Shown here piece by piece: positions 1 through 10,074 of a stretch of 64,000 nucleotides of DNA; position 1 is the first letter of the stretch; every line of letters begins with the position of its first letter. The stretch comes from Limnobacter alexandrii (GTDB lineage: Bacteria > Pseudomonadota > Gammaproteobacteria > Burkholderiales > Burkholderiaceae_B), in assembly GCF_005871185.1 (NCBI RefSeq), contig NZ_SWKN01000009.1, positions 226,976 to 290,975 of the forward strand, given 5' to 3'. The notes under the pieces are model-generated. The model did no database searches, was not told the DNA's origin, and worked only from the letters and a program-made list of their open reading frames with translations. A program made the position numbers and the translations under genes.

Positions 1-348
1 GGTGAAGTGCTGCCTATGAACGCTGAGGAAATCATGGTGGTTGCACCATACAACGCGCAAGTCAACCTACTAAAACGAGTCCTTCCTGAAGGCGCACGGG
101 TTGGTACAGTGGATAAATTTCAAGGGCAAGAAGCGCAAGTGGTGCTGGTTTCAATGACCACGTCGAATGAAAACCACATGCCAAGGTATTTGGAGTTTTT
201 ATTTAGTCGGAACCGGTTGAATGTTGCTGTGAGCAGGGCCAAGAGCTTGGCGGTGGTGGTGATGAGCCCGGGCCTAGCGGAGGTAAGAAGTGAGAAGCCG
301 GAGACGTTGGGGTTGATAAATACGTTTATTGGACTGGTGGAAAAATAA
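1..348 (+). CDS. Superfamily 1 DNA/RNA helicase, C-terminal fragment (5' end outside window)
   Basis: The frame is open from the first base, so this is the last ~115 residues of a longer protein. It shows the C-terminal RecA-like core of UPF1/Dna2-type superfamily 1 helicases: VAPYNAQV, then TVDKFQGQEAQVV (motif V region) and RNRLNVAVSRAK (motif VI, with the arginine finger). These parts bind ATP and couple hydrolysis to strand movement. The family often carries an N-terminal RecB-like nuclease, which cannot be seen here. It lies just upstream of a restriction cluster and shares its AT-rich setting, so a defence role is possible. The helicase call is secure; the full architecture is unknown. 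Confidence 0.8.
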   Translation, partial: GEVLPMNAEEIMVVAPYNAQVNLLKRVLPEGARVGTVDKFQGQEAQVVLVSMTTSNENHMPRYLEFLFSRNRLNVAVSRAKSLAVVVMSPGLAEVRSEKPETLGLINTFIGLVEK

Positions 349-615
349 TAATCAACATTAAAGGATTCCAAACGTTACTTTTTGGTAGTCTAAATAAAAT
401 ACAGGAACCTCCTGTAAATTAAAAAAATGTAAATTATATAATCTACTTTTTTGGCAGATATTATTATCTTAACTTCATAATTTAATTAATTAATTCACCG
501 CCTTTTTACAAAAATACAATTTTATTCCTAGTAAAAATATTTTCAAATTAGGCAAAAATATTTCTCAATTCTGAAAAAATAAATTTACTAATTTTTAATA
601 AGGCCCTACCTATTT
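349..615. other. AT-rich intergenic region upstream of the defence operon
   Basis: About 270 bases of very AT-rich DNA separate the helicase fragment from the four-gene defence operon. No ORF or RNA gene is visible. It holds runs of A and T and repeated TTAATTAA-like words, and must carry the promoter for the genes that follow, but no convincing -35/-10 pair could be singled out. The base composition is clearly different from the housekeeping genes further right, which fits an acquired island. Confidence 0.6.
400..416. repeat. Perfect 7-bp inverted repeat, possible operator
   Basis: TACAGGA and TCCTGTA form a perfect dyad around a 3-base centre in the AT-rich region ahead of the defence operon. 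It could be an operator or part of a weak terminator for the helicase upstream; the following bases are A-rich on this strand, not T-rich, which argues against a plus-strand terminator. Function is inferred only from symmetry and position. Confidence 0.3.
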
Positions 616-2100
616 ATGCGCGATGATCCACAAATAATAGCCATTGAGTTAACGCCACGTGCCTCCGTAATGATCGAAGCCATGCGAGATATTGGCTATT
701 CTTTTGACTCTGCTGTTGCGGACATCATTGACAACAGTATTGCTGCAGGTGCCAACGAGATAAAGCTGCGGTATGGCTGGGAAGCAGACCTCCCATGGAT
801 TGCCATAATCGACAATGGCGAGGGTATGAGCCGCGCGCAATTGCTCGAAGCACTAAGGCCTGGATCAAAGGATCCAAGACTTGAGCGCGAGAAAAATGAT
901 CTCGGGAGGTTTGGTTTGGGATTAAAAACAGCTTCTTTTAGTCAATGTCGAGAATTGACGGTACTTTCTTGCCAAGCTTCGACCTTGAATGTAATGCGCT
1001 GGGACCTTGATCGAGTGTCAGAAACTGACCGCTGGGAAATTACTGAACTAAGTGCTGAGGAATCGTCCTCGCTGCCTTGTGAATCACCTAACTCTAGCAA
1101 GGGTACCACGGTGTTGTGGCGGAAGCTTGATCGTCTAGAGCTTGCTGGGCTTGGCGAAATGGGACACGAAGCGTTTAATGAACTGATGTTCTCGGTGCGT
1201 CAGCATCTGTCGAGAATTTTCCATCGATTCTTGGCTGGGGAACCCGGACTGAGAAAAATCAGTATGACTATAAATGGGACAGCAATCGAGCCTTATGACC
1301 CTTTTGCAGAATCCAATATTGCAACTCAAAAGTTTCCTGTCGAGATTGTACGTTTCAAGGATAGTCAAGTTACCGTTCAAGCATTTGTATTACCGCACCA
1401 TTCAAAGATAACTGCAAAAGAGTACGAACGGCTAGCAGGACCCGAGGGGTATCTTAGGAATCAAGGGTTTTATATTTATCGAAACCGTCGCCTGATTATT
1501 TGGGGAAGTTGGTTTAGACTCGCTCGTCAAGAAGAGCTGACCAAGCTTGCAAGGATCAAAATTGATATCCCTAACAATCTAGATAATCAGTGGGGTATTG
1601 ATGTTCGCAAGGCACGAGCTAATCCGCCGCTAATTGTTAGAAACAGACTGAAGCAAATCATTGAACAGATACGGACAGGAGCCAAAAGACCTTATACGTT
1701 AAGGGGGAGGGTTGCCATAGAAAGTGGTGCGGTGCCCGTATGGGTCCGAAAGATCCACAATGAAAAGATTGAGTACCTTATCAATGACGAACATCCCTTG
1801 ATTGCTGAACTGATTTCAAATCTTCAAGATACGGAAAGATCTCGTTTAAGACAGATACTTAGAATGTTTGGCCAAGCCTTTCCTGCAGCCACATTTTTTA
1901 GCGATTACTCAAATGCCCCCAAGCAGTTGGAATCTGGCCAGCTGGATATTGAAGCCATGGTTTCGCTTGCGACTTTACTTCTCCAATCAAATTCGCAACT
2001 TGATACAACAGGAGCGATAGCGTTGCTAGGAGGTATGGAGCCTTTCAACCGATACCCTGAACAACTTGGCGTAATTACAAAACGTGCGATGGCAAACTAA
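616..2100 (+). CDS. MutL/MORC-type GHKL ATPase of a Z1/AIPR restriction system (MzaB-like)
   Basis: 494-residue protein with an N-terminal GHKL ATPase fold. An N-box-like DIIDNS lies at about residues 36-41, IIDNGEGM (motif G1) at 64-71, and GRFGLGLKTAS (ATP lid, G2) at 97-107. The usual catalytic Glu of the N-box is Asp here. Such ATPases dimerise on ATP binding and are thought to clamp DNA or drive remodelling in restriction systems; eukaryotic MORC proteins are related. It is the first gene of a tight cluster with Z1, PD-(D/E)XK and AIPR genes (16-base gap to the next), the partner set expected for the MutL/MORC class. The Shine-Dalgarno before the ATG is weak. Domain call is secure; the exact role is inferred. 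Confidence 0.85.
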   Translation: MRDDPQIIAIELTPRASVMIEAMRDIGYSFDSAVADIIDNSIAAGANEIKLRYGWEADLPWIAIIDNGEGMSRAQLLEALRPGSKDPRLEREKNDLGRFGLGLKTASFSQCRELTVLSCQASTLNVMRWDLDRVSETDRWEITELSAEESSSLPCESPNSSKGTTVLWRKLDRLELAGLGEMGHEAFNELMFSVRQHLSRIFHRFLAGEPGLRKISMTINGTAIEPYDPFAESNIATQKFPVEIVRFKDSQVTVQAFVLPHHSKITAKEYERLAGPEGYLRNQGFYIYRNRRLIIWGSWFRLARQEELTKLARIKIDIPNNLDNQWGIDVRKARANPPLIVRNRLKQIIEQIRTGAKRPYTLRGRVAIESGAVPVWVRKIHNEKIEYLINDEHPLIAELISNLQDTERSRLRQILRMFGQAFPAATFFSDYSNAPKQLESGQLDIEAMVSLATLLLQSNSQLDTTGAIALLGGMEPFNRYPEQLGVITKRAMAN

Positions 2101-2116
2101 ATAAAAGAGGAAAAAA

Positions 2117-4807
2117 ATGTCATTTCAAAATCTTCAGAACAGCGCAATCGGCCTGCTTTCGAATATGCCCAACCGCACCCCTGAGCAAGTTAGGGTTGTC
2201 CTAAAAACGTTGTTACCCCTGTTCCCCCAACTTTCAGATCTAGTATCAGAAAGCCAAATCGAGGAAGTTGCTCGACAGATTGAAACCCAGCTTTCCATTA
2301 CGATGCAGGACGCTTCTACCATTCAAACGGATTTTGAGGAATGGCTGCCTGGCCGCCGCTCCGAAATGGTTCCTTACTACTATGACCGTTATAGAAAGTA
2401 TCTTAGTAGCAAGGGATTTGGAACAGCGGTTCTAGGTGTATTGGACAAAGATACGGATAAGGTAGTGGGGTTGATGCAAGATCCAGATAAGTCTGGACGA
2501 TGGGCGAGGCGTGGCTTAATAGTAGGAAATGTACAGTCGGGAAAGACGGCCAATTACACTGGTGTTATCTGCAAGGCCGCAGATTATGGATATAAATTCA
2601 TTGTCATTCTCACAGGTATTCAAGAAGATCTGCGAATCCAGACTCAGGAACGAATCGAGGAGGGTTTCGTAGGTATCAGTTCAGAGGCAACATCCGGAAA
2701 AGATTCCGCTATTGGAGTTGGTCTTTATGGCCTTGAACGACGCCCCATTTGCCTCACTACTCGCGCAGATGATTTCAGGGCTAACGCGAGAGACTTGGGT
2801 GTTTCCTTGCAGTCACTGAGCGAACCGCTTGTCTTGGTGATGAAGAAAAACTCTCGCACACTAGCCAATCTGATTGACTGGCTGGAGATTAGAAACCGGC
2901 AAGCGGGTGCCAGGATTAGTAGCATCCCGATGCTTCTAGTTGATGATGAGGCTGACAACGCATCAGTAAACGTTTCAAAGACAGAAGATTCTCCTTCAGC
3001 AATTAACGACCGAATCCGCAAACTCCTCGATTCATTCGACAAGAATGCCTACTTAGGCTATACAGCGACTCCATTTGCGAACATCTTCATCGATCCAGAC
3101 GGGAAAGACGCGATGGAGCGTGAAGATCTTTTTCCGAGAGATTTCATAATATCTCTTGATGCACCATCGAACTATGTGGGAGCGTCTAGGATATTTCACG
3201 AGTCTGGGGATTTGCATGAGACGCTCGTTACAGTGGATGACCATTCCGAGGTCTTGCCTGAGCGGCACAAGATATCTCACCCACTATCGCAAATTCCCGA
3301 AAGTCTCAAGGACGCGGTACGTACGTTCGTGCTGTCGAGAGCTATTCGAATCGTTCGCGGTCAGGACAAAAGCCATTCGTCAATGCTGGTGAACGCCTCG
3401 CGTTTCAATGACGTGCAGACAAAACTGACTGGCCTTGTATCCGACCATTTAAACTCGATACGTTCAGCTTGTATTGGTCACGCTGGGTTAGCCGAAAAAG
3501 AGGCCCTTGCCGACCCTGAGTTAAATAAGCTCAAGGAAACATGGACAGAACGATATGAAAATAAACTACCCGAAAAGTGGAAGGAGATTCAAGCCGCACT
3601 GGTAAGGGCAGTTGGTCCCATTGAGGTCAGAAAGGTAAACAGTAAGTCACCCGACAAACTAGACTACAGGCGCTACAGAAATGAAGGGCTTCATGTAATT
3701 GCAATCGGAGGATTTGCACTGTCACGAGGTTTTACTTTGGAAGGACTTACCGTCAGTTATTTTTTGCGCAACTCAATGATGTACGACACGCTACTGCAGA
3801 TGGGTCGCTGGTTCGGATATCGCGACGGTTATTCAGATGCTTGTCGTATTTATATGACTGACGAAGCTATTGATTGGTATGCGCATATTTCTGAGGCAAA
3901 TGATGAGTTAAGGCATGAGTTCAACAGAATGGAACGAGCTGGGGCCAAGCCCGTTGACTTTGGCCTCAAAGTCAGAGCACACCCTGAATCCTTGATTGTC
4001 ACAGCCCGAAACAAGATGAAATCTGGCCAAAAGATACGTCACTCAGTATCCCTTGCCGGGAAAATGATCGAGACACAACGTTTGCGAACTGATGCCACAG
4101 CAACAAACAGGAAGGTTCTTAGCAACCTTCTAGATTCTTTAGCCCATATCGGCATGCCGGATACTACAGGTAATTTTGGGTACTTGTGGACTAACGTGGC
4201 TGTTGCATCATTGGTGCGAAATTTTGTTTCCAACTTCCAGAATCACGATGATGTTGCATTGATCACACAGGCGGAACCAGTCAACGCCTATATTAAAGCA
4301 CGGGAAACAGACGAGCTTGCTTATTGGGATGTATGTCTGTTTAGCCCCGCAAGTGGTACCAAAGCCACCGAATCCTTTGGTGGTTTTATACCAAATGTCC
4401 AGGCCCGATCTTCATTATGGAAACGGAGCCCCTCTGGTGTGGAATATATCGCGGTTAGTGGCAAGGCTCTGAGGGTAGGAAGTCGAGGACAAGTCAAGGT
4501 CGGCATGACTGAAACAGAGCGAAGAACAGCGGAATTATCATGGCCTAAAGAAAGTGATATCCCGGACTATCACTACATCCAGCATCGCACACGCCCCTTG
4601 CTTATGCTTCACGTCTTGGATATTTGGGACAAAGAAACTGACAAGGAGAGACAAAATGCCGCTGCTTTATCTAATGTTGTCGCGTGGGGAATAGCATTTC
4701 CAAATTCCGGATACAGGACGACCGAAGTCACCTACGTGGTAAATACGACTTGGTGGGCAGAGAATTTTGGCGTCGACGAAGGTGATGGAGAAGCAGATGA
4801 AGACTGA
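2117..4807 (+). CDS. Z1 domain helicase-like protein of the defence operon (MzaC-like)
   Basis: 896 residues. It has superfamily 2-like NTPase motifs: GNVQSGKT (Walker A) at ~137-144, LLVDDEAD (Walker B) at ~273-280, GYTATPFANIF at ~313, and QMGRWFGYRDGY (motif VI-like, arginine-bearing) near 560, the last within the Z1 region. A good AAAAGAGGAAAAAA ribosome site precedes the ATG. Z1 proteins occur with MutL/MORC ATPases, AIPR and restriction-fold nucleases and are thought to translocate on or sense DNA. The 3' end overlaps the next gene by 11 bases, which suggests coupled translation. Assignment to the Z1 family is strong. Confidence 0.88.
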   Translation: MSFQNLQNSAIGLLSNMPNRTPEQVRVVLKTLLPLFPQLSDLVSESQIEEVARQIETQLSITMQDASTIQTDFEEWLPGRRSEMVPYYYDRYRKYLSSKGFGTAVLGVLDKDTDKVVGLMQDPDKSGRWARRGLIVGNVQSGKTANYTGVICKAADYGYKFIVILTGIQEDLRIQTQERIEEGFVGISSEATSGKDSAIGVGLYGLERRPICLTTRADDFRANARDLGVSLQSLSEPLVLVMKKNSRTLANLIDWLEIRNRQAGARISSIPMLLVDDEADNASVNVSKTEDSPSAINDRIRKLLDSFDKNAYLGYTATPFANIFIDPDGKDAMEREDLFPRDFIISLDAPSNYVGASRIFHESGDLHETLVTVDDHSEVLPERHKISHPLSQIPESLKDAVRTFVLSRAIRIVRGQDKSHSSMLVNASRFNDVQTKLTGLVSDHLNSIRSACIGHAGLAEKEALADPELNKLKETWTERYENKLPEKWKEIQAALVRAVGPIEVRKVNSKSPDKLDYRRYRNEGLHVIAIGGFALSRGFTLEGLTVSYFLRNSMMYDTLLQMGRWFGYRDGYSDACRIYMTDEAIDWYAHISEANDELRHEFNRMERAGAKPVDFGLKVRAHPESLIVTARNKMKSGQKIRHSVSLAGKMIETQRLRTDATATNRKVLSNLLDSLAHIGMPDTTGNFGYLWTNVAVASLVRNFVSNFQNHDDVALITQAEPVNAYIKARETDELAYWDVCLFSPASGTKATESFGGFIPNVQARSSLWKRSPSGVEYIAVSGKALRVGSRGQVKVGMTETERRTAELSWPKESDIPDYHYIQHRTRPLLMLHVLDIWDKETDKERQNAAALSNVVAWGIAFPNSGYRTTEVTYVVNTTWWAENFGVDEGDGEADED

Positions 4808-5741
4808 AAACCCTTGGGGAGGCTTGTCTCGGCCTGGAGTGGGCGAACTCAGCGCTAAGCGAGCAGATGCCGCTCACCCGTTCGATTTTTTCCACGCATT
4901 AAATCATGATGGGCAACTAATGCTGATTTTGCGATTGAAATCAGCAAGTATTGAACATCGAAAATTACCTCGCTTGAAGGGTTTGAAAGTTCAATGGACT
5001 TCCAATAGTTCATCACTTCAGTTGATCCTCGCTGAGTCGAGGGATGTAGATCTTTTTACCTTGATCTGCAAGGATCTTATGCGGACAACCTTTTCTGCGG
5101 GTTCGGATATTGACTGTCTTGAATCGCTTTGCACTCGACTACTCAAGTGGCAACGGTTGCTATCAAAAGGTGGCCCACGCCTTTTATCGGAGCAAGAGAT
5201 CCGCGGCCTATTTGCAGAGTTGATTTTTTTTCAAGAGGAACTTCTGCCCCGGCTAGGGCCTGATGCACTGGGGGCGTGGAAGGGACCATCTGGATTTCCT
5301 CAGGATTTTACGGTTGATGATAAAGTCTTTGAAATCAAGTCGCATCTTGTAGGGTCTCCACAAACTATTCGTATTTCTTCTACCGCGCAATTGTGGGTTG
5401 AAAGTGCGGACCTTTTCCTTTGCGTATATCACTTGGCGGAGCATTTAACCGGCGGGCGGAGTCTTGCGTCCCTGATTAACAACATTGCCACAGCCCTGAG
5501 TTCATGGAGTTCCGCAGTCGAGGAGTTCGAAGAGAAACTGGCGAGTTTGGGATATCTTGAAATGCCAGAATATCATTCGCGTGAGTTTTCAATAATTCAA
5601 CGGGATACATTCATTGTTAGTGGCGGTTTTCCTCGAATCACTCCCTTTGATGTTCGCTCTGGTATCAGCGAAGTGAATTATGGCATTCAACTGGCTGCCT
5701 TGTATCCGTTTCAAACCACTCTTGATTGGAGCGACGCATAG
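4797..5741 (+). CDS. PD-(D/E)XK nuclease-fold protein (DUF4420-like, MzaD-like)
   Basis: 314 residues from the ATG at 4797, chosen because GGAG lies six bases upstream; in-frame ATG 4785 and TTG 4767 are possible but deeper inside the Z1 gene. A restriction-endonuclease core is visible: SEQEIRGLFAELIFF (helix with acidic residues, ~130) and FTVDDKVFEIKSH (~170-182), where Asp and E-I-K form the metal-binding PD-(D/E)XK signature. It is probably the DNA-cutting subunit of the four-gene cluster. It starts within the end of the Z1 gene and ends three bases before the AIPR gene, so the four are almost certainly one transcript. Fold call is good; cleavage activity is inferred. Confidence 0.82.
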   Translation: MKTENPWGGLSRPGVGELSAKRADAAHPFDFFHALNHDGQLMLILRLKSASIEHRKLPRLKGLKVQWTSNSSSLQLILAESRDVDLFTLICKDLMRTTFSAGSDIDCLESLCTRLLKWQRLLSKGGPRLLSEQEIRGLFAELIFFQEELLPRLGPDALGAWKGPSGFPQDFTVDDKVFEIKSHLVGSPQTIRISSTAQLWVESADLFLCVYHLAEHLTGGRSLASLINNIATALSSWSSAVEEFEEKLASLGYLEMPEYHSREFSIIQRDTFIVSGGFPRITPFDVRSGISEVNYGIQLAALYPFQTTLDWSDA

Positions 5742-5744
5742 CCT

Positions 5745-7802
5745 ATGAAAGACGATTATTTTCTCGCCGAGATCCTACAACAAGTAAATGCTAGGTCCCT
5801 AGCCACTTCAGATTTTTCCGAACCTGCTTTTGCATCTGTTGTAGCTGAGGCGTTGGTTGATTCAGGGGCTATACTTGGGTTCGAACCCGCTTTTTTCTCA
5901 CATAAGGGCATGCGAGTCGACGGGTATAACTATTCTGAAGAAGAAGCCACCCTTGATCTGTTTGTTGTCGATTTTCACGATGATCCTCAAGTGCAAAGCC
6001 TAACGCAGACGCAACTTGAAACTTTTTTGAAACGCGCCGAAACGTTCTTTGAGCGAGCCGTTGATAATGATCTTGCGTGGGAGGTTGATGTGGGAAGCAG
6101 CATCTGGAGCTTGGCTAGGCAACTCGCGCAGATGGGAGAGTCGATAGTTCGTATCAGGTTAAACGTTCTTTCTAATGCAAAACTCTCGAATAAGGTAAAG
6201 ACACTTCCTACGAAAAAGAAAGGTGATAGAGAGTGGGCTTTGAAGGTATGGGATCTGTTAGCGATTGGACGGATGCTGTCTACAGGAGAACCCGAACCTA
6301 TCATTATCAACTTTAAAGAAATGTTTGGCAAAGGTCTCCCCTGCCTCCCCGCGAATTCGGGTGGAAATGAGCTTGATTCTTATCTGACCGTTATTCCAGG
6401 GGATTGGCTAGCAGAAATATACGATCTGTACGGCGGTCGGCTTCTAGAGCAAAATGTACGGACGTTTCTTCAGGCCACTAGGGGCGTCAATAAGGGTATT
6501 CGAAAAACCATTCTTGAAGAGCCTCAAATGTTCTTTGCCTATAACAATGGCATTTCGGCTACTGCTGCAAAGGGAGAATTCGATGTGCAAGGCGAGCAAA
6601 TTCTGCTCAACCGCCTTGAGAATCTGCAGATCGTCAATGGAGGCCAAACAACAGCATCAATTTTTAACGTCATGAAGCGGGATAAAGCAGAGAACCTTGA
6701 TCGAGTGCGGGTACAGATGAAGCTCTCTGTGGTCCAGCCTGATTTAGTGGATGCAATCGTTCCACGAATCTCGCTTTTTGCAAACAGCCAAAACAAGGTA
6801 AGCGATGCCGACTTCTTCTCCAACCATCCTTTTCACAGGCGTGTAGAAAACTTTTCGCGGAATGTATGGGCACCAGCTGGCGAGGGTACTCAGCAAATGA
6901 CCCACTGGTTCTACGAGAGGGCAAGGGGGCAGTATAGCAATGCATCTGCATATCTGACGACCTCAAAAAAGAAGGAGTTTGAAGTTCAGAACCCTAGGAA
7001 ACAATTGATTCATAAAACTGATATTGCCAAGGTATTGGTGACCATCATGTGTATGCCACACATAGTTAGCCAAGGGGCTCAAAAAAACTTCAAGTTTTTC
7101 GCTGAAAATGTTACCGGGCGATGGGGGGACGAAGGAGTTGCATTTGGTGAGGATTGGTTTAAGGGAATTATTGGGGCCACCATCGTCTTCCGGACTCTCG
7201 AACGTCTGGTGGGACAGGCGGATTGGTACGCGCAAGGTTACAGGGCCAATACTGTTACCTACTCAATTTCACTTTTGATTCACCGCCTCAAGAGCAAACA
7301 GATGGATATCGATTTCATGAAAATATGGAATCGTCAAGCAACTTCCACCAGCCTTAACAAGGCCCTTCTGCGGATTGCACATCAGGTTCAATCAAGAATC
7401 ATCAAGGCAGCAGATACTTACAAGGTCGTTAACGTGACCGAGTGGTGCAAGCGTGAAAAATGCTGGGAAGATATTTTGCAATCAGTCGAGGTCCTGCTCG
7501 ACGGAGATCTGGCAAGAGATCTGGTTAATGCTCATGAAAAAGAGAGCGCTCAAAGATCTGCTAGACGAGAGCAAAAGGTTTTGAATGATATTGAGGCGCA
7601 AACTTATGTCGTTGGTCGCGGGGCCTCCTACTGGTCAAAGATACATCGATGGGCTAGTGAAGGTTTAAGTATGACACCGAGCGAAATTGATTTTCTTAGC
7701 CTTGCTGCGGCAATGTCAAGCAGGAAAATTCCTTCTGGTCCACAAAGCCAGAAAATCATACTTGCAGAGAAAAAAGCTCTATCTGATGGCTTTAAACCAT
7801 AA
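5745..7802 (+). CDS. AIPR family protein of the defence operon (MzaE-like)
   Basis: 685 residues. The AIPR (abortive infection phage resistance) signature is plain: FFAYNNGISATA at ~262-273 and NLQIVNGGQTTASIF at ~292-306, followed by a helical C-terminal half rich in Lys and Arg. AIPR proteins occur in restriction and abortive-infection systems; their biochemical role is still unclear. This is the last gene of the four-gene run, three bases after the PD-(D/E)XK stop. The stop is followed by a 180-base convergent gap before the methyltransferase gene on the other strand. Confidence 0.88.
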   Translation: MKDDYFLAEILQQVNARSLATSDFSEPAFASVVAEALVDSGAILGFEPAFFSHKGMRVDGYNYSEEEATLDLFVVDFHDDPQVQSLTQTQLETFLKRAETFFERAVDNDLAWEVDVGSSIWSLARQLAQMGESIVRIRLNVLSNAKLSNKVKTLPTKKKGDREWALKVWDLLAIGRMLSTGEPEPIIINFKEMFGKGLPCLPANSGGNELDSYLTVIPGDWLAEIYDLYGGRLLEQNVRTFLQATRGVNKGIRKTILEEPQMFFAYNNGISATAAKGEFDVQGEQILLNRLENLQIVNGGQTTASIFNVMKRDKAENLDRVRVQMKLSVVQPDLVDAIVPRISLFANSQNKVSDADFFSNHPFHRRVENFSRNVWAPAGEGTQQMTHWFYERARGQYSNASAYLTTSKKKEFEVQNPRKQLIHKTDIAKVLVTIMCMPHIVSQGAQKNFKFFAENVTGRWGDEGVAFGEDWFKGIIGATIVFRTLERLVGQADWYAQGYRANTVTYSISLLIHRLKSKQMDIDFMKIWNRQATSTSLNKALLRIAHQVQSRIIKAADTYKVVNVTEWCKREKCWEDILQSVEVLLDGDLARDLVNAHEKESAQRSARREQKVLNDIEAQTYVVGRGASYWSKIHRWASEGLSMTPSEIDFLSLAAAMSSRKIPSGPQSQKIILAEKKALSDGFKP

Positions 7803-7981
7803 CTTAGCAAAAATGGAAATTTCCTTGCCTTTTGGAAAGTAAGTCAAGCCGATACGGCATGGTGATGGACCAATTTTATCCTATTTAAAATGCTCTCATT
7901 CTATTTTTAACATTGAGGATTGATCGCTTGTTTTCGTCGACTGTGAACTTTTGCAAACACCACGAGCATAATATTAAAAAC

Positions 7982-9535
7982 TCAACTTTGTCGATCAACC
8001 TGAATAAATTTAGCCACGATAGAAGCGATCTTGTTAGCCAATAGGGGAGGCACAGCATTACCAACTTGATGATATTGTTGAGTACGATTACCTTCAAAGA
8101 AGTAGTTGTCAGGAAAAGTTTGCAGTCTCGCAGCCTCGCGCACAGTTAAGCTGCGGCATTGCAGCGGGTCATAATGGATGAAGTAATGCCCGTCTTTCGA
8201 TATATGGCTAGTAATTGTGGTTGAAGGTCGCGTTGCTACTTGGACGCGAAATCGATCTGCAAAGCTACCGCTTTCCCAGTTTTTGTGTTCGGGTCTCAAC
8301 ATCTCGAGATTGAAATCTAGATGTCCCTTTGGAGAAACCCCAAGCTCTTGAGCAAATAGAGCGGCATAAACATAGCGTCCAAGGTCGCTGCGCATGTGGC
8401 CTCGCGCTTCATGATTTAGCCAACAACCAGCCAAACGATCATCCAGCAACCATTCGTCTAAAGTGGACACTCCTGTACGTCCATCATAATTAATGTCTCC
8501 ACCCACATATCGGAGAGCTCCAATTTGTTCTGATCGAAAATCTGATTGACTGACCTTTGCGAGCGTAGGCTGCAAGGCGGGGCGTGATTGCTTAGCCAGA
8601 TTCGCAGCATACCAACGAATTACATTTTGCCAGTTTTGTACGCTGTCAACCTCCTTGCTAAGGCGGCTTCGCAAAGGCGGCAACTTGCCTATTGCTTGGG
8701 CCACACTCACATGTTCCTGAACAGGCGCCAACTTTGGGTGCGGCAAGCCAGAATTGAAGTCCTCCCTAATACCCAGCAGAATTACGCGATGTCTCGCCTG
8801 TGGGATGCCAAAATTTTCAGCACGGATAATGTAGTCAGCGGGATTAATTGCAGATGGCTCATCATCAGCATGAAACTCGGTATCGCAAACAAGTGAACAG
8901 ATACGATACTTTAGGTCGTGCTTTGCCAGACCAAGGGCTTCACCCGGGGCTGCCAAGTCCCGCAGAATTGAGTGAAAAATATGTTCGTTCCCGACCTTGG
9001 CAGAAAGGATACCCTTCACGTTTTCCATTACGAATATCGCTGGCTGATAGCGACCAATGATATTGAGATATTCACGATACAGGAAGTGACGGTGATCTTC
9101 CTCGGCTTTGTATTCGTTGTTACCCTTGTTGCGCGACCGTCCCGCCAGCGAGTAGGCTTGGCAAGGGGGGCCCCCAATCAATACCCAAGGCTGTTCATGA
9201 CCCAGTTCTTTCCTATCCAGAATGTCGTAAAGGTGGGTATTGCCCGCAATACTACCCAGCTCAATAATTTGAGCTTCAGCATTCGCATGAGCCCAAGCAT
9301 TCTCGCTACCCTTGCTCACGGGCGAGGTACTTTGCCCGAGACAATAAGAAAAATAGTCTTTCAGCATTTCTGGCTTATTACGGCTTAGATAACGATAAAA
9401 AGCTCGTAGACGAAGTGTCTGCCGAGCAACTGGATCTTTCTCGGCAGAGACTACGATATCGAATTCACTATCGTGACTCGCAAAACCTTCACCCAAACCA
9501 CCTGGGCCTGCAAACAAATCGACAACTAAGGTCAT
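7982..9535 (-). CDS. DNA (cytosine-5-)-methyltransferase
   Basis: 517 residues with the C5-cytosine methylase motifs in order: DLFAGPGGLGEGF (motif I, S-adenosylmethionine binding, ~6-18), GGPPCQAYSLAG (motif IV, catalytic Cys125), ENVKGI (motif VI, ~171), RHRVILLGI (motif VIII), and QVGNAVPP (motif X). It transfers a methyl group to cytosine carbon 5. It lies opposite a Vsr gene and beside the Z1/AIPR operon, so it most likely protects host DNA from those nucleases; the target sequence cannot be read from the protein. Convergent with the AIPR gene, and only ~50 bases from the divergent vsr start, so the two promoters must overlap. Confidence 0.92.
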   Translation of the reverse strand: MTLVVDLFAGPGGLGEGFASHDSEFDIVVSAEKDPVARQTLRLRAFYRYLSRNKPEMLKDYFSYCLGQSTSPVSKGSENAWAHANAEAQIIELGSIAGNTHLYDILDRKELGHEQPWVLIGGPPCQAYSLAGRSRNKGNNEYKAEEDHRHFLYREYLNIIGRYQPAIFVMENVKGILSAKVGNEHIFHSILRDLAAPGEALGLAKHDLKYRICSLVCDTEFHADDEPSAINPADYIIRAENFGIPQARHRVILLGIREDFNSGLPHPKLAPVQEHVSVAQAIGKLPPLRSRLSKEVDSVQNWQNVIRWYAANLAKQSRPALQPTLAKVSQSDFRSEQIGALRYVGGDINYDGRTGVSTLDEWLLDDRLAGCWLNHEARGHMRSDLGRYVYAALFAQELGVSPKGHLDFNLEMLRPEHKNWESGSFADRFRVQVATRPSTTITSHISKDGHYFIHYDPLQCRSLTVREAARLQTFPDNYFFEGNRTQQYHQVGNAVPPLLANKIASIVAKFIQVDRQS

Positions 9536-9588
9536 AAGACTACAATAGAATTTATTTGGGTCATAAAGATATCAGGAATGATGGCCGA

Positions 9589-10026
9589 ATGACAGATATT
9601 GTAGATAAGCAAACTCGCTCCAGAATGATGAGCAATATTCAGAGTGCAGATACAAAACCAGAAATGGCAGTACGCCGCATACTTTACAGTGCCGGTTTAC
9701 GCTATCGACTTCATGTCCCTACTCTGCCTGGCAAACCCGACATAGTCATGCAAAGGTATAAGCTTTGCATTTTCGTTCACGGATGTTTTTGGCACCGTCA
9801 CTTCAACTGTAAGTATGCTTCGACGCCTGCTACTCGCAGTGAGTTTTGGCAAAAAAAGTTCATGCAGAACAGCTTGCGGGATCGAGCAGCTGTTGATGCA
9901 CTGAAAGAACAGGGATGGCGTGTGTTCATACTTTGGGAATGCGGAATTAAAAAGCAATCTTTAGATTGGTTGCCAAGCGTTGTAGCCAGTCCTGTCAATT
10001 CGCTCGAATGGCCTCAACTCAACTAG
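9589..10026 (+). CDS. vsr: Very short patch repair (Vsr) endonuclease
   Basis: 146 residues from the ATG at 9589; an in-frame TTG 33 bases upstream would add residues the family does not have. Vsr nicks DNA 5' of the T in T:G mismatches that arise when 5-methylcytosine deaminates. The catalytic and intercalating residues of the E. coli enzyme are present at matching positions: Asp51 (KPDIV), His64, Phe67, Trp68 and His69 in HGCFWHRH, and the zinc-site pattern continues with Cys74. It is divergent from the cytosine methyltransferase gene, the usual pairing, where it limits mutation caused by methylation. Confidence 0.92.
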   Translation: MTDIVDKQTRSRMMSNIQSADTKPEMAVRRILYSAGLRYRLHVPTLPGKPDIVMQRYKLCIFVHGCFWHRHFNCKYASTPATRSEFWQKKFMQNSLRDRAAVDALKEQGWRVFILWECGIKKQSLDWLPSVVASPVNSLEWPQLN

Positions 10027-10074
10027 TAGAGACCAGTTACCCTCACGACATCGGAATCACAATCCTCCTCATAC

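Noticed and set aside
7803..7981. Terminator between the convergent AIPR and methyltransferase genes
   Set aside because: Only a short TTTCC/GGAAA stem without a proper T-run was found.
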